This document shows positions 15,231 through 25,724 of a DNA stretch of 47,855 nucleotides, piece after piece (position 1 is the first letter of the stretch; the number at the start of each line of letters is the position of its first letter). The translations under genes and the position numbers were made by a program. The stretch is from the NCBI GenBank assembly GCA_021845965.1, contig JAJZUZ010000007.1, forward strand, positions 1 through 47,855, read 5' to 3'. Origin of the DNA: Pseudomonadota bacterium (GTDB lineage: Bacteria > Pseudomonadota > Gammaproteobacteria > Burkholderiales > Burkholderiaceae_C). The notes under the pieces are model-generated. The model worked only from the letters and a program-made list of their open reading frames with translations, was not told the DNA's origin and made no database searches.

Positions 15231-16496
15231 CGCCGCCGGCTGGTCCAGGTCGAAAGCCTTGTGCAGGGCGCGCACTGCCAGCTCCATGTACTTCTCGTCG
15301 ATCACGACGGAGGTCTTGATCTCGCTGGTGGAGATCATCTGGATGTTGATACCCTCTTCGCTCAGCGAGCGGAACATCTTGCTGGCGATGCCCACATGGC
15401 TGCGCATGCCGATGCCGACGATGGAGACCTTGCAGATCTTGGTGTCGCCCAGCACTTCCTTGGCGCCCAGCGCCGGCACGACCTTGTCCTTGAGCAGGTC
15501 CATGGCGCGCGCATAGTCATTGCGGTTGACGGTGAAGCTGAAGTCCGTCTTGCCATCCCTGGAGATGTTCTGGATGATCATGTCGACTTCAATGTTGGCC
15601 TCGGCCACGGCGCCCAGGATCTGGTACGCGATGCCCGGCTTGTCGGGCACGCCAACGACGGAGATCTTGGCCTCGTCGCGGTTGAATGCAATGCCGGAAA
15701 CAATGGCTTGTTCCATTTTCTCGTCTTCCTCAAAGGTGATCAGGGTGCCGGACTTGGCTTCCTCGTTGATGTCGATGTCCCAGGGCGTGAAGCTGGAGAG
15801 CACGCGCAGCGGCACCTTGTACTTGCCGGCGAATTCCACGGACCGGATCTGCAGCACCTTGGAACCCATGGAGGCCATCTCCAGCATCTCCTCGAAGCTC
15901 ACCGTGTGCAGGCGGCGCGCCTCGGGCACGATGCGCGGGTCGGTGGTGTAGACCCCGTCGACGTCGGTGTAGATCAGGCACTCGTCGGCCTTCATGGCCG
16001 CCGCCACGGCCACGGCCGAGGTGTCGGAGCCGCCGCGGCCCAGCGTGGTGATGTGGCCGCCCTCGTCCACGCCCTGAAAGCCGGTGATGATGACAACCTT
16101 GCCGCTGGCCAGATCGGCGCGGACGCGCTGGTCGTCGATGGACTCGATGCGGGCCTTGGTGTAGGCGCTGTTGGTCTTGATCGGCACCTGCCAGCCGGCG
16201 TAGCTGACCGATGCCATGCCTTCGGCCTGCAGCGCGATGGCCAGCAGGGCACTGGAGGCCTGCTCACCGGTGGCGGCCAGCATGTCGAGCTCGCGGTTGG
16301 TGGCGTCGTTGCTCTTCGGAGGAGCAAGCTCCTTGGCCAGGCCCAGCAGGCGGTTGGTTTCGCCGCTCATGGCCGAGGGCACCACCACCATCTGGTGGCC
16401 GGCGCGGGCCCACTTGGCGACGCGCTTGGCGACGTTGCGGATGCGCTCGGTCGAGCCCATGGACGTGCCGCCGTACTTGTGAACGATCAGTGCCAT
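15228..16496 (-). CDS. lysC: Aspartate kinase
   Basis: The 422-residue protein phosphorylates aspartate, the first step to lysine, methionine and threonine. The amino-acid-kinase domain begins with KYGGTSMG (residues 7-14), with the substrate region SGETNRLL and GRGGSDTSAVAVAAA. Two C-terminal ACT domains (about residues 270-410) would bind the feedback effectors, as in the monofunctional alpha2beta2-type enzymes; an internal start for a beta subunit was not identified. A TACAAT box at 16606-16611, inside the end of tilS, may start its own transcript with a leader of about 100 nt. It ends 42 bp before tRNA-Ser. Confidence 0.95.
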   Translation of the reverse strand: MALIVHKYGGTSMGSTERIRNVAKRVAKWARAGHQMVVVPSAMSGETNRLLGLAKELAPPKSNDATNRELDMLAATGEQASSALLAIALQAEGMASVSYAGWQVPIKTNSAYTKARIESIDDQRVRADLASGKVVIITGFQGVDEGGHITTLGRGGSDTSAVAVAAAMKADECLIYTDVDGVYTTDPRIVPEARRLHTVSFEEMLEMASMGSKVLQIRSVEFAGKYKVPLRVLSSFTPWDIDINEEAKSGTLITFEEDEKMEQAIVSGIAFNRDEAKISVVGVPDKPGIAYQILGAVAEANIEVDMIIQNISRDGKTDFSFTVNRNDYARAMDLLKDKVVPALGAKEVLGDTKICKVSIVGIGMRSHVGIASKMFRSLSEEGINIQMISTSEIKTSVVIDEKYMELAVRALHKAFDLDQPAA

Positions 16497-16599
16497 TGAA
16501 AAACGTTGGATAGTTGGCCTTCGCGCGCGGGGGCGACGCCGGCCGGTGTCTACGGGGTGTTGGCGCCCTGCCGGCAGCAGCCTCGCTACTGGGCAAAAC

Positions 16600-17544
16600 C
16601 TAGGGATTGTACCAAGTCAGTACCTGCCCCTGACGCTCAACGAAGCCGGCACCCACCTTGAGCCGGATGCCATGGCCGCGTGTGCTGCACGCTGCGATCT
16701 GGTCCAGCAACTCGTCCAGCTGGGCCGCACTGGGCGCGGTGGCATGGCTCAGGCGCAACCAGTGGCGCAGCACATTGGCCTGACGGTCCCGGCTGAGCGC
16801 GCGCAAGCCGGCGATGGCGGGCGGATGGCCGACGCGCAGCAGGTCTTCGCCGGCCAATTCATCCAGCAGGCGCTGCGCCTGTGCCGCATGCAACGCGCTG
16901 CGGGCGAAGGTGTCGCGAAACTGCGGAAAGACAGCCTCCAGCGCCGGCAGCAGACGGGCCCGGATGCGGTTGCGGGTGTACTGCTCATCCGCGTTGGTCG
17001 GGTCCTCGATCCAGGCGACACCGCGCGCGCGCAGCCAGGCACGCAGTTCGGCGCCGCTGACGTCCAGCAGGGGCCGGTAGTAGTGGATGCCGTCGCGCTC
17101 CCACTGCGCCGGCATGGCGCTCAGGCCCGGGAGGCCGGCGCCACGACTGAGCGCGAGCAACAGGGTCTCGACTTGGTCGTCGGCGTGCTGGGCCAGCACA
17201 AGATGCCGGAGGGGCGGCCGCGCCGCTTCAGCACAGTCACGCAGCGCCGTGTAGCGCGCGCTGCGCGCAGCCTCCTCCGGACTCTGCCCGGGCGCAGGAC
17301 GGGCATCAACGCGCATGACATGCAGCGGCAGCTGCAGTTGCGCGCAGACATCGCGGCAATGCTGTTCGAAGCCGTCGGCCGCGGCCTGCAGACCGTGGTG
17401 GATGTGGATGGCGCTGACCTGGCCGGGCCATTTCTCGGCACACGCCAGCAGCAGCGCGGTGGAATCGGCACCGCCGCTGTAGGCCACGGCCAGCGGCAGG
17501 CCAGGGTGAAAGTCCTGCAGCGCCTGCGCGATGGAGCGCGTCAT
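16600..17544 (-). CDS. tilS: tRNA(Ile)-lysidine synthase
   Basis: The 314-residue protein has the ATP-pyrophosphatase P-loop SGGADST (residues 23-29), the downstream IHIHHGLQ and LAQHADDQVET motifs and RNRIRARLLP, all typical of TilS. It replaces C34 of tRNA-Ile2 with lysidine so that the CAU anticodon reads AUA. It is shorter than the E. coli enzyme of about 430 residues, so the far C-terminal domain is reduced. ATG 17544 is used; a GTG two codons upstream (17550) is an alternative. It lies 30 bp downstream of accA and 103 bp upstream of lysC. Confidence 0.93.
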   Translation of the reverse strand: MTRSIAQALQDFHPGLPLAVAYSGGADSTALLLACAEKWPGQVSAIHIHHGLQAAADGFEQHCRDVCAQLQLPLHVMRVDARPAPGQSPEEAARSARYTALRDCAEAARPPLRHLVLAQHADDQVETLLLALSRGAGLPGLSAMPAQWERDGIHYYRPLLDVSGAELRAWLRARGVAWIEDPTNADEQYTRNRIRARLLPALEAVFPQFRDTFARSALHAAQAQRLLDELAGEDLLRVGHPPAIAGLRALSRDRQANVLRHWLRLSHATAPSAAQLDELLDQIAACSTRGHGIRLKVGAGFVERQGQVLTWYNP

Positions 17545-17574
17545 AGGCACTGCCGACCGACGGGGAGCCGCGGC

Positions 17575-18549
17575 CTACTTGCCGGCCTTGGTGTCGGTGT
17601 AGCGGCCATAGCTCTGCAGGCGCTCGTAGCGGCGCTCCAGCAGTTCCTTGACCTTGAGATCGGCCACCTGGCGGTAGGCCTCGCCCAGCGCGCGCTTGAG
17701 GTAGGCCGCCATCTGCTTGGGATCGCGATGCGCACCGCCCACGGGCTCGTTGACGATCTTGTCCACCAGGCCCAGGGCCTTGAGGCGGTGCGCCGTGATG
17801 CCCAGGGCCTCGGCCGCGTCCTCGGCCCGCTCGGCGGTCTTCCAGAGGATGGAGGCGCAGCCCTCCGGGCTGATCACCGAGTACACCGAATACTGCAGCA
17901 TCAGCACCTGGTCGGCCACGGAAATCGCCAGCGCGCCACCGGAGCCGCCCTCGCCGATGATGGTGGTGATGATCGGCACTTCCAGCTGCGCCATCTCGAA
18001 GATGTTGCGGCCGATGGCCTCGGACTGGCCGCGCTCCTCGGCATCGATGCCCGGGTACGCGCCGGGGGTATCAACGAAGGTGAACACCGGCAGGCCAAAC
18101 TTCTCCGCCGTCTTCATGAGGCGCAGCGCCTTGCGGTAGCCCTCGGGCTTGCTCATGCCGAAGTTGCGCAGGCCGCGTTCCTTGGTGTCGCGGCCCTTTT
18201 GCTGGCCGATCACCATGCACGCGGTGCCGTTGAAACGGGCCAGGCCGCCGACGATGCTCAGGTCGTCAGCGAAATGACGGTCACCGTGCATCTCGACGAA
18301 GTCGGTGAACAGCTCGCTGACGTAATCCAGCGTGTAGGGACGCTCGGCGTGGCGCGCGATCTTGGTAATCTGCCAGGGCGACAGATTGCTGTAGACATCC
18401 TTGGTCAGCTGCAGGCTCTTCTTGCTGAGCTGGTCGATCTCTTCACTGATGTCGACGGCGGACTCTGTCTGCACATAGCGCAGCTCGTCAATCTTGGCCT
18501 CGAGTTCGGCAATCGGCTGCTCGAAATCGAGGAACGTCTTCTTGGCCAT
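17575..18549 (-). CDS. accA: Acetyl-CoA carboxylase carboxyltransferase subunit alpha
   Basis: The 324-residue protein is the alpha half of the carboxyltransferase that makes malonyl-CoA for fatty-acid synthesis, working with AccD. Seen are the N-terminal coiled segment [15 protein letters not shown], the crotonase-fold core with [13 protein letters not shown], and the oxyanion-hole region [10 protein letters not shown]. Length is usual for the family. AGGAGG precedes the ATG. It lies in the cysS-alkA-accA-tilS-lysC run, 60 bp after the glycosylase gene. Confidence 0.96.
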   Translation of the reverse strand: MAKKTFLDFEQPIAELEAKIDELRYVQTESAVDISEEIDQLSKKSLQLTKDVYSNLSPWQITKIARHAERPYTLDYVSELFTDFVEMHGDRHFADDLSIVGGLARFNGTACMVIGQQKGRDTKERGLRNFGMSKPEGYRKALRLMKTAEKFGLPVFTFVDTPGAYPGIDAEERGQSEAIGRNIFEMAQLEVPIITTIIGEGGSGGALAISVADQVLMLQYSVYSVISPEGCASILWKTAERAEDAAEALGITAHRLKALGLVDKIVNEPVGGAHRDPKQMAAYLKRALGEAYRQVADLKVKELLERRYERLQSYGRYTDTKAGK

Positions 18550-18609
18550 CCAGGACCTCCTTGTGTTCTGTACCTACCCAACAGGTGCAGCGCTGGCGCG
18601 CCTGCAGTC

Positions 18610-19254
18610 TCAGTATTCGACCGGCACCGGGTCGAGCGAGCGCCAAATATACCAAGTCGCCACGCTGCAAAAAGGTGCCCAGGCGGCGGCCACCTCGCGC
18701 GCGTCGCTGCGGCTGACGGCCTCGCCGGAGAAATAGTTACGACTGATACCGTTGATCAAGCCTATATCGTCCAGCGGCAGCACATTGGGCCGCATCAGGT
18801 GGAAGATGAGGAACATCTCGGCCGTCCAGCGGCCGATGCCACGAATGCCGGTCAGCTCGGCAATGATGTCCTCGTCATCCATCTCCTTCCAGGCCGCGAC
18901 ACGGATTTTGCCGCTGTCGAAATGCAGGGACAGATCGACCAGGTACTCCACCTTGCGCGCGCTCAAGCCCGCCGCGCGCATGTCGTCCACCTTGAGCTTG
19001 AGCACATTGGCCGCCGACATGCGCTTGGGCAATTGCGCGAAGCGGTCCCACACAGTCTGCGCCGCCTTGACGGAAATCTGCTGGCCCACGATGCTGCGCG
19101 CCAGCGTGGTGAAGGCATCGCCCCGGGTCTGCAGGCAGGCGTCGCCATGCTGCGGAATGAGGCGCTTCATCACCCGATCCTTCTTCATCAGGTGCTTGCA
19201 GGCCTCTTCCCAGTAGTCAGGCCGCGCCAGCTTGGTGACGGGTGCCGGGCTCAC
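18610..19254 (-). CDS. alkA: DNA-3-methyladenine glycosylase II (HhH-GPD)
   Basis: The 214-residue protein has the HhH-GPD fold: the substrate-pocket helix [14 protein letters not shown], the helix-hairpin-helix [16 protein letters not shown] and the catalytic Asp in LPLDDIGL. It removes alkylated purines from DNA to start base-excision repair. It lacks the N-terminal regulatory-type domain of E. coli AlkA, as do many short homologues. The GTG start overlaps the cysS stop in GTGA (19251-19254), so translation is probably coupled. No Ada-type gene is nearby. Confidence 0.88.
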   Translation of the reverse strand: MSPAPVTKLARPDYWEEACKHLMKKDRVMKRLIPQHGDACLQTRGDAFTTLARSIVGQQISVKAAQTVWDRFAQLPKRMSAANVLKLKVDDMRAAGLSARKVEYLVDLSLHFDSGKIRVAAWKEMDDEDIIAELTGIRGIGRWTAEMFLIFHLMRPNVLPLDDIGLINGISRNYFSGEAVSRSDAREVAAAWAPFCSVATWYIWRSLDPVPVEY

Positions 19255-20630
19255 TGCGCCGCTTCCCAGGTGGTGCCCGCGGGCGAGTCCTTGAGCACGA
19301 TGCCCTGCTCCAGCAGTTCCCTGCGGATCCGGTCCGCCTCGGCAAAATTCCTCGCCGCCTTGGCGGCCGCACGCTGCTCGATCAACGCTCGAATGGCTCC
19401 CTCGTCCAGGGTTGAACCGGCCTGAAGGAAGGCCTCGGGCTCGTCCTGCAGCAGGCCCAGACAGCCGCCCAGCGCCTTGAGCAGGCCGGCCAGCTGACGC
19501 GAGCCGGTCTTGTTGACCTCGGTCGCCAGCTCGAACAGCACGGCCACCGCTTCCGGGGTACCGAAATCCTCGTCCATTGCCGCCTTGAAGCGCGCGGCAT
19601 GGGCGTCGAGCCAGTCGATCTGCTCCAGCGGCGCGGGCTGGACGGCCTGCAGCGAGGTGTATAGCCGCTTGAGGGCACTGCGCGCATCGTCCAGGTGCGC
19701 GTCGCTGTAGTTCAGCGGGCTGCGGTAATGGGCGCGGATGATGAAGAAACGCACCGTCTCCGGGTCGTACTTGGCCAGGATCTCGCGTATGGTGAAGAAG
19801 TTGCCCAGTGACTTGGACATCTTCTCGTTGTCCACGCGTACGAAGCCGTTGTGCATCCAGAACCGCGCCAGCGGCTGGCCCGTGGCGCCTTCGCTCTGGG
19901 CGATCTCGTTCTCATGGTGCGGGAACTGCAGGTCCGCGCCGCCGCCATGGATGTCGAAGCTCTCGCCCAGCACCTCGCAGCTCATGGCCGAACACTCGAT
20001 GTGCCAGCCCGGGCGGCCCGGGCCGTACGCGCTGTCCCACCTGGCCTCGGCCGGCTCGCCGGGCTTGGCGGACTTCCAGAGCACGAAGTCCAGCGGGTCG
20101 TCCTTGCCGTCGAGCACCGCCACGCGCTCGCCGGCGCGCAGCTCGTCGAGCGACTTGCCCGACAGCTTGCCGTAGCCCGGGAACTTGCGCACGGCGTAGT
20201 TCACGTCGCCGTTGCCGGCGCGATAGGCCAGGCCCTTCTGCTCCAGGCGGCCGATCAGGGCGAGCATCTGCGGCACGTAGTCGGTGGCGCGCGGCTCGTG
20301 GTCCGGGCGCTGGATGCCCAGGGCGTCCGCGTCCTGGTGCAGGGCCGCGATCATGCGGTCGGTCAGCGCCCGGATGGTCTCGCCATTGTCCAGCGCCCGC
20401 TTGATGATCTTGTCGTCGATGTCGGTTATGTTGCGCACGTAGGTGAGGCGGTAGCCGCTGGCCTTGAGCCAGCGCTGCACCACATCGAAGGCCACCATGG
20501 CACGCGCGTGGCCCAGATGGCACAGGTCATAGACCGTCATGCCGCACACGTACATGCGGACATGGCCGGGTTCGAGCGGGGTAAAGGGCTCCAACGCACG
20601 CGACAGCGTGTTGTAGATGCGCAGACTCAT
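19251..20630 (-). CDS. cysS: Cysteinyl-tRNA synthetase
   Basis: The 459-residue class I enzyme has the HIGH-type motif in [15 protein letters not shown], with a zinc Cys at residue 29, further zinc ligands in [10 protein letters not shown] and [15 protein letters not shown], and KMSKSLG. It charges tRNA-Cys. ATG 20628-20630 ([11 protein letters not shown]) matches the family start; the frame is open to 21161 but that part is the antisense of the TPR gene. It heads the minus-strand run to lysC. The intergenic gap to the divergent TPR gene is 135 bp. Confidence 0.96.
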   Translation of the reverse strand: MSLRIYNTLSRALEPFTPLEPGHVRMYVCGMTVYDLCHLGHARAMVAFDVVQRWLKASGYRLTYVRNITDIDDKIIKRALDNGETIRALTDRMIAALHQDADALGIQRPDHEPRATDYVPQMLALIGRLEQKGLAYRAGNGDVNYAVRKFPGYGKLSGKSLDELRAGERVAVLDGKDDPLDFVLWKSAKPGEPAEARWDSAYGPGRPGWHIECSAMSCEVLGESFDIHGGGADLQFPHHENEIAQSEGATGQPLARFWMHNGFVRVDNEKMSKSLGNFFTIREILAKYDPETVRFFIIRAHYRSPLNYSDAHLDDARSALKRLYTSLQAVQPAPLEQIDWLDAHAARFKAAMDEDFGTPEAVAVLFELATEVNKTGSRQLAGLLKALGGCLGLLQDEPEAFLQAGSTLDEGAIRALIEQRAAAKAARNFAEADRIRRELLEQGIVLKDSPAGTTWEAAQ

Positions 20631-20693
20631 GGGTGGTTCGAAATCCGGCGCCCTGAAAGCGGGGCGACACCGGCTGAAAGCTGGGACGGGGGC

Positions 20694-20699
20694 TACAAT
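20694..20699 (+). promoter_or_regulatory. -10-like TACAAT upstream of the TPR genes
   Basis: TACAAT lies 67 nt before the ATG of the first TPR gene, in the divergent gap with cysS. A clear -35 at the right distance is not visible. Confidence 0.35.
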
Positions 20700-20765
20700 C
20701 GCACGCAGTATAAAGCCCCGGCCGACTTCCACGGACCGGGCATACCCCACCCCCGCCTCTGGTCC

Positions 20766-21284
20766 ATGAAGCTCGCCAGCGCTCCAGTTCTTGCCCTTGC
20801 CCGCCTGTTGGCGCTGACTGCCGTCCTGGCTGCCGGCGTCGCTCGCGCCGACGACTACGGCGACGTGAGCGGATTGTTGCGCGCTGGCCGGCTGCCCGAG
20901 GCCCAGGCCAAGGCAGACCAGTATCTGGCCAGCAAGCCACGCGACCCGCAGATGCGCTACCTCAAAGGCCTGATCCAGCGCGAGGCAGGCCAGACGGCCG
21001 AGGCGCTGGCCACCTTCACCAGGCTCACCGAGGACTATCCCGAGCTGCCCGAGCCCTACAACGGCCTGGCCGTCCTCTACGCCGCGCAGGGTGACTACGA
21101 ACAAGCCCGGGCAGCCCTTGAGATGGCGATCCGCAACAACCCCGGATATGCCACGGCGCACGAGAACCTCGGTGATGTCTATGTCCGGCTGGCCGCGCAG
21201 GCCTACTGCAAGGCGCAGCAGCTCGAGGCCGGCAACACCACCGTGAAATCCAAGCTGACAAGAATCAGCGCGCAGTGCCCGTGA
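20766..21284 (+). CDS. Periplasmic TPR-repeat protein 1
   Basis: The 172-residue protein has a signal peptide ([18 protein letters not shown], cleavage before DDYGDV). About four tetratricopeptide-type helix pairs follow, including [20 protein letters not shown] and [19 protein letters not shown]. TPRs bind partner proteins; the partner is unknown. It is followed after 61 bp by a second TPR gene that is clearly a tandem duplicate (DNA of the [15 protein letters not shown] segment is almost identical). The gene ends with a short unique tail ([12 protein letters not shown]) where the copy has a long linker and an extra domain. Confidence 0.82.
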   Translation: MKLASAPVLALARLLALTAVLAAGVARADDYGDVSGLLRAGRLPEAQAKADQYLASKPRDPQMRYLKGLIQREAGQTAEALATFTRLTEDYPELPEPYNGLAVLYAAQGDYEQARAALEMAIRNNPGYATAHENLGDVYVRLAAQAYCKAQQLEAGNTTVKSKLTRISAQCP

Positions 21285-21345
21285 TCACCAGCCCCTGTTG
21301 CGGAATCTGCCCCCTCAGAGTCCAGCCCGCCGTCTCCCGAACTGT

Positions 21346-22422
21346 ATGAAGCACGGTTCCATTCCCGTCATGCCCATCGCCCGCCTTCTCATCCTCACCG
21401 CCTGCATGGCCGTGTCCGCCGCCCATGCCGACGATTACAGCGACGTCAGCCAACTGCTACGCGAGGGCAAGCTGTCGGAGGCTCAGGCCCGGGTGGAGCG
21501 CTATCTCGCCGTCAAGCCGCGGGATGCCCAGATGCGGCTCTTCAAAGGTGTCATCCAGCGCGAATCCGGCCGCCCGTCCGAAGCCCTCGCCACCTTTACC
21601 AGGCTCACCGAGGACTATCCCGAACTGCCCGAGCCCTACAACAACCTGGCAGTGGTCCTGGCCGCGCAGGGCCAGTACGACAAAGCCCGGGTTGCGCTGG
21701 AAAAGGCGCTGCACACCAACCCCAGCTACGCCACAGCGCATGACAACCTGGGTGACATCTATGCCCGCCTGGCCAGCCAGGCGTACAGCAAGGCCCTGCA
21801 GCTCGATGGGGGCAGCCCCTCCGAACCGGTCCGCCTGACCCTCCTGCGCAACCTGTCCAGTACGCCCGCCACTCCGTCGCGCCAAGTCGTGGCGGACGCC
21901 AGACCCGCCGCGGCGGACGCCGCACCCAAGCCCGCACCGGCACCCAAGCCAGTCGCGGCCCCGACCGCTATCGCACCGCCGCCACCAGCCAAGCCTGCCG
22001 CCGTGGCCGCTACACCGGCTACGGCCAAGCCGACGACGGCGGTTCCCGCGCCCACCCCGGCACCGGCCGCCATGCCCGCCAACGGTCAGCGGGAAGTGGA
22101 ACAGGCGGTGCGGGCCTGGGCGCGCGCCTGGTCCGAAAAGAACATGGCGCAATACCTGGCGGCTTACAGCCGGGATTTCCGGACGCCGGGCGGCATGTCG
22201 CGCGCCAGCTGGGAACAGGAGCGCCGGCTGCGCATCACCAGCAAGTCGCGCATCACCGTCAACCTGACCGAACTGCAAATTACTGTCAACGGCAACCATG
22301 CCGTGGCAAAATTCCGGCAGGACTACAAGGCTGACGCGCTCGCGGTGCTGAGCCGCAAGACGCTGGAACTGGGCAAGACGGGGGACCGCTGGCTGATCAT
22401 GAAGGAATCCAGCGGCGGTTGA
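21346..22422 (+). CDS. Periplasmic TPR protein 2 with NTF2-like C-terminal domain
   Basis: The 358-residue protein has a signal peptide ending AVSAAHA and the same TPR block as the preceding gene (residues about 30-160). A Pro/Ala/Lys-rich low-complexity linker follows (about 185-250), then a C-terminal SnoaL/NTF2-like domain from EQAVRAWARAWSEKNMAQYL to GDRWLIMKES. A similar domain ends the neighbouring L,D-transpeptidase, suggesting common recruitment to the cell wall. ATG 21346 is used; ATG 21370 would still give a signal peptide. It arose by duplication of the upstream TPR gene followed by fusion or loss of the tail. Confidence 0.82.
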   Translation: MKHGSIPVMPIARLLILTACMAVSAAHADDYSDVSQLLREGKLSEAQARVERYLAVKPRDAQMRLFKGVIQRESGRPSEALATFTRLTEDYPELPEPYNNLAVVLAAQGQYDKARVALEKALHTNPSYATAHDNLGDIYARLASQAYSKALQLDGGSPSEPVRLTLLRNLSSTPATPSRQVVADARPAAADAAPKPAPAPKPVAAPTAIAPPPPAKPAAVAATPATAKPTTAVPAPTPAPAAMPANGQREVEQAVRAWARAWSEKNMAQYLAAYSRDFRTPGGMSRASWEQERRLRITSKSRITVNLTELQITVNGNHAVAKFRQDYKADALAVLSRKTLELGKTGDRWLIMKESSGG

Positions 22423-22479
22423 TCCTTCCGCCCGGCTTGCCGGCCCTGGGTCGAACCGCCGGACCGGCTCCGAATCAAG

Positions 22480-23793
22480 ATGAAACTAGGCTATCGCCCC
22501 CTGTTGCTAATCGCGGCCGCCAGCGTCCTGCTGGTGGCGCTGGCCAGCGGCCGGGGCGAGGCCGCCCGCGTGCAGACCGTTGCCATGGTGGCCCCCCACG
22601 AGTCGGACGCCCTGCGCGTGCCGTCCCTGCCGGCATCCCTGACGCCGGCCGCGGGCACCCCCTCTGCTACCGGCCCCGTCACTGGCGCCGCGGAAGCCCG
22701 GCTGATCGAGGTCTACCGGCTCACCGGGGCTGGCCGCACCCGCGAGGCGCTGCAGCGCGCCGAACGCCTGGTGCAGGACTACCCCAATTTCCAGCTGGCA
22801 CAGCTGGTGTACGGTGACCTGCTCGCCACCCATGTCAAGCCGGTGCAGGACTTCGGCGACGTACCGCCGGCGCTGGCCGGCAGCAATGCCCGCACCACGC
22901 TGGCCGAGCTGCGCCACGAGTCGGAGATGCGGCTCAAGGCCCTGCGCGAACGGCCGCCGGCCGGCACCATCCCCTCGCAGTTCCTGGCCTTGTCACCGCG
23001 CAACCGGCACGCAATCGCCATCGATGCCTCGCGATCTCGCCTCTACCTGTTCGAGAACACCCCGCAGCAACTCAAGCTGGTGGCGGACTTCTATATCTCG
23101 GTGGGAAAATCCGGCGTCGCCAAGAACGTCGAGGGCGACGCACGCACCCCGCTCGGCGTGTACTTCATCATCAGCAACCTCGACCCGAAGTCCCTGAGCG
23201 ACTTCTATGGTGCCGGGGCGCTGCCGATCAACTATCCCAATGTGCTGGACGCCAAACGCGGCAAGACCGGCCGCGGCATCTGGCTGCACGGCACCCCGCC
23301 CAACCAGTTCTCCCGCGCTCCGCAGGCGTCGGATGGTTGCGTGGTGCTGTCCAATCCGGACCTCGAGTTCATCATCCACACCGTGGAAATACGCACCACC
23401 CCCGTGGTCATTTCACCGCGACTGGAATGGGTGGCCCCCCACAGCGTCCAGGCCGAGCGCAAGCCCTTTGAGCATGCCCTGGACGCCTGGCGCGACGCCA
23501 AGTCGCGCGGTGACGTCGACCAGCTGCTGCGCTTCTACACACCGGATTTCAAGAGTTTCGACAAGACCCTGGCCGAGTGGGTCCCTGCCCTGCGCAGCGA
23601 AGTCGACAAGGTACGCGGCAAGCCGATCCAGCTCAAGGATCTGTCCTATTTGCGCTGGACGGATGCGGCCGACACCATGGTGGTCACCTTCGGCGAGGTG
23701 GCCGACGGTTCGCGCAGCGGGCCGACCAAGCGCCAGTACTGGATACGCGAAGGCGGCGAATGGAAAATTTTCTTTGAGGGGATCATCGGATGA
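22480..23793 (+). CDS. L,D-transpeptidase (YkuD) with NTF2-like C-terminal domain
   Basis: The 437-residue protein has an N-terminal signal ([17 protein letters not shown]), a short TPR-like helical part (about 70-110), and the YkuD catalytic domain with His270 in WLHGTP and Cys287 in [11 protein letters not shown]-terminal NTF2-like domain starts at [20 protein letters not shown]. YkuD enzymes make 3-3 crosslinks in peptidoglycan or attach proteins to it. With the TPR proteins before it and two cyclophilins after it, it looks like part of an envelope-assembly operon. Its TGA overlaps the ppiA start by 4 bp. Confidence 0.88.
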   Translation: MKLGYRPLLLIAAASVLLVALASGRGEAARVQTVAMVAPHESDALRVPSLPASLTPAAGTPSATGPVTGAAEARLIEVYRLTGAGRTREALQRAERLVQDYPNFQLAQLVYGDLLATHVKPVQDFGDVPPALAGSNARTTLAELRHESEMRLKALRERPPAGTIPSQFLALSPRNRHAIAIDASRSRLYLFENTPQQLKLVADFYISVGKSGVAKNVEGDARTPLGVYFIISNLDPKSLSDFYGAGALPINYPNVLDAKRGKTGRGIWLHGTPPNQFSRAPQASDGCVVLSNPDLEFIIHTVEIRTTPVVISPRLEWVAPHSVQAERKPFEHALDAWRDAKSRGDVDQLLRFYTPDFKSFDKTLAEWVPALRSEVDKVRGKPIQLKDLSYLRWTDAADTMVVTFGEVADGSRSGPTKRQYWIREGGEWKIFFEGIIG

Positions 23794-24386
23794 AACAGAG
23801 TGATGCCGGCGGCCTGCGCCGCCGCCTGCTGCTGGCCTGCGCCAGCCTCGTTCTCGCCGCCACGGCGCATGCGCAAGGCTCTGCGGCGCCGCGCGTCAAG
23901 CTGGCGACCAGCGCGGGGGACATCGTGCTGCAGCTGGATGCCACCAAGGCGCCCAAGACTGTCGAGAACTTCCTGGCCTACGTGAAGAAGGGCCACTACA
24001 ACGGCACCGTCTTCCACCGCGTCATCCCGGGCTTCATGATCCAGGGCGGCGGCTTCGATGCTGCCATGGTGCAGAAGCCGACTGACAAGCCGATCGAGAA
24101 CGAAGCCACGAACGGGCTGAAGAACGACAGATATACCATCGCCATGGCGCGCACGCCGCAGCCGCATTCGGCCTCGGCACAGTTCTTCATCAACGTGGCC
24201 GACAACGCCTTCCTGAACCATACCGCACCCACACCGCAAGGCTGGGGCTACGCCGTATTTGGCAAGGTCATTGAAGGCATGGCCGTGGTCGACAAGATCA
24301 GCACCGTCCCCACGGGCGTCAAGGGCATGTACCGCGACGTCCCGCTCTCCCCCGTCACCATCAACGCAGCCACCGTGCTGCCCTGA
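23790..24386 (+). CDS. ppiA: Periplasmic cyclophilin-type peptidyl-prolyl isomerase
   Basis: The 198-residue protein has an N-terminal signal ([19 protein letters not shown]) followed by a complete cyclophilin domain: [28 protein letters not shown] with the catalytic Arg in FHR, the [10 protein letters not shown] motif and [14 protein letters not shown]. It catalyses cis-trans isomerisation of Xaa-Pro bonds during folding of exported proteins. ATGA overlap with the L,D-transpeptidase gene indicates coupled translation. It is a close paralogue of the next gene, which lacks the signal. Confidence 0.92.
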   Translation: MKQSDAGGLRRRLLLACASLVLAATAHAQGSAAPRVKLATSAGDIVLQLDATKAPKTVENFLAYVKKGHYNGTVFHRVIPGFMIQGGGFDAAMVQKPTDKPIENEATNGLKNDRYTIAMARTPQPHSASAQFFINVADNAFLNHTAPTPQGWGYAVFGKVIEGMAVVDKISTVPTGVKGMYRDVPLSPVTINAATVLP

Positions 24387-24394
24387 AAGCAACC

Positions 24395-24901
24395 ATGAGC
24401 AATCCGCAAGTCGAACTCCACATCGCCGGCCTGGGCGTCATCAAGCTCGAACTCGATGCCGCCAAGGCGCCCAAGACGGTCGAGAACTTCCTCGCCTACG
24501 TGGCCAAAGGCCATTACAACGGCACCGTCTTCCACCGCGTCATTCCCGGCTTCATGATCCAGGGCGGCGGCTTTGAAGCCGGCATGAACCAGAAGGCCAC
24601 CGACAAGCCCATCAACAACGAAGCCAACAACGGCCTGAAGAACGACAAGTACACCATCGCCATGGCACGTACCAACGACCCGCACTCGGCGACGGCCCAG
24701 TTCTTCATCAATGTCGCCGACAACGGTTTTCTCAACCACACTGCCCCCTCGGCCCAGGGCTGGGGCTATGCGGTCTTCGGCAAGGTCGTTGCCGGCCATG
24801 ACGTCGTGGACAAGATCGCGGCCGTCAAGACCGGCCAGAAAGGCTTCCATGGCGACGTGCCGAAGGAGGACGTGGTGATCGAGAAGGCCGTCGCCCTCTG
24901 A
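24395..24901 (+). CDS. ppiB: Cytoplasmic cyclophilin-type peptidyl-prolyl isomerase
   Basis: The 168-residue protein is a bare cyclophilin domain without signal peptide: [20 protein letters not shown], the catalytic [31 protein letters not shown] and [14 protein letters not shown]. It acts on cytoplasmic clients. The pair ppiA-ppiB shares long identical stretches, showing that one copy arose from the other. It starts 8 bp after ppiA and stops 11 bp before lpxH. Confidence 0.94.
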   Translation: MSNPQVELHIAGLGVIKLELDAAKAPKTVENFLAYVAKGHYNGTVFHRVIPGFMIQGGGFEAGMNQKATDKPINNEANNGLKNDKYTIAMARTNDPHSATAQFFINVADNGFLNHTAPSAQGWGYAVFGKVVAGHDVVDKIAAVKTGQKGFHGDVPKEDVVIEKAVAL

Positions 24902-24912
24902 TCTTCCCGCCC

Positions 24913-25722
24913 ATGACTGCGGCCACCCCCCGGTTCGCCGAGCTCCATGCACCGGCGCACTGGCGGGTGGTCGATTTCATTTCCGACCTGCACCTGCAGG
25001 TCTCGGAGCCGGAAACCCTGCGATCGTGGGAACGCTATATGGCGCAGACCCGCGCCGACGCCGTCTTCATTCTCGGTGACCTGTTCGAGGTCTGGGTCGG
25101 CGATGACGGGCTGGGCGCCGAGGACGAAGAGGCTCGCTTCGAGCAGCATTGCATTGGAGTCCTGCGTGCGAGCGCCGCGCAGCGGGCGCTGCTCTTCCTG
25201 CACGGCAACCGCGACTTTCTGCTGGGTTCATCGGCCGCCCGCGCGGCGGGCCTGACGCTGCTGGCCGACCCGACGGTGCTGGCCTTCGGCGGCCAGCGCT
25301 GGCTGTTGAGCCATGGCGATGCCCTCTGCCTGGAGGACCGCGACTACCTGCAGTTCCGTGCCGACGTGCGCACCGAGGCCTGGCAACGGGCCTTCCTGGC
25401 CAAGCCACTGGCCGAGCGGCGCGTCATTGCGCGCAGCCTGCGCGAGCAGAGCGAAACGCGCAAGCAAAGCGGCGCCCCCTACGCCGACGTCGACACCCCC
25501 ATGGCATGCGCGTGGCTGCAATCCAGCAACACCACCCACCTGATCCACGGCCATACCCACAAACCGGCGGATCACGCGCTGGGGGACGGCCTGCGCCGGC
25601 ACGTACTCAGCGACTGGGACGCGGATGCCGCGCCGCCGCGCGGCGAGGTGTTGCGACTTGAATACGCTGGCGACGCCGGCGTGGTGCGCGTGCGGCGCCT
25701 CGCAGCGGGCAGCATTGCCTGA
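24913..25722 (+). CDS. lpxH: UDP-2,3-diacylglucosamine diphosphatase
   Basis: The 269-residue calcineurin-like phosphoesterase has all the metal motifs: FISDLHL, ILGDLFEVWVGDD, LHGNRDFLLG, SHGD and HGHTHKPA. LpxH cleaves UDP-2,3-diacylglucosamine to lipid X in lipid A synthesis at the inner membrane. The length is slightly above the E. coli enzyme (240). Its position after ppiB and the envelope genes fits. It is followed by the MtfA-type gene after 2 bp. Confidence 0.93.
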   Translation: MTAATPRFAELHAPAHWRVVDFISDLHLQVSEPETLRSWERYMAQTRADAVFILGDLFEVWVGDDGLGAEDEEARFEQHCIGVLRASAAQRALLFLHGNRDFLLGSSAARAAGLTLLADPTVLAFGGQRWLLSHGDALCLEDRDYLQFRADVRTEAWQRAFLAKPLAERRVIARSLREQSETRKQSGAPYADVDTPMACAWLQSSNTTHLIHGHTHKPADHALGDGLRRHVLSDWDADAAPPRGEVLRLEYAGDAGVVRVRRLAAGSIA

Positions 25723-25724
25723 CC

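Noticed and set aside
21900-22080. Pro/Ala/Lys-rich repeated codons taken as a DNA repeat
   Set aside because: This is low-complexity coding sequence for the linker of TPR protein 2, in frame throughout.
23940-24840. Direct repeat of about 300 bp suggesting a mobile element
   Set aside because: The similarity is explained by the adjacent paralogues ppiA and ppiB, two complete cyclophilin genes.
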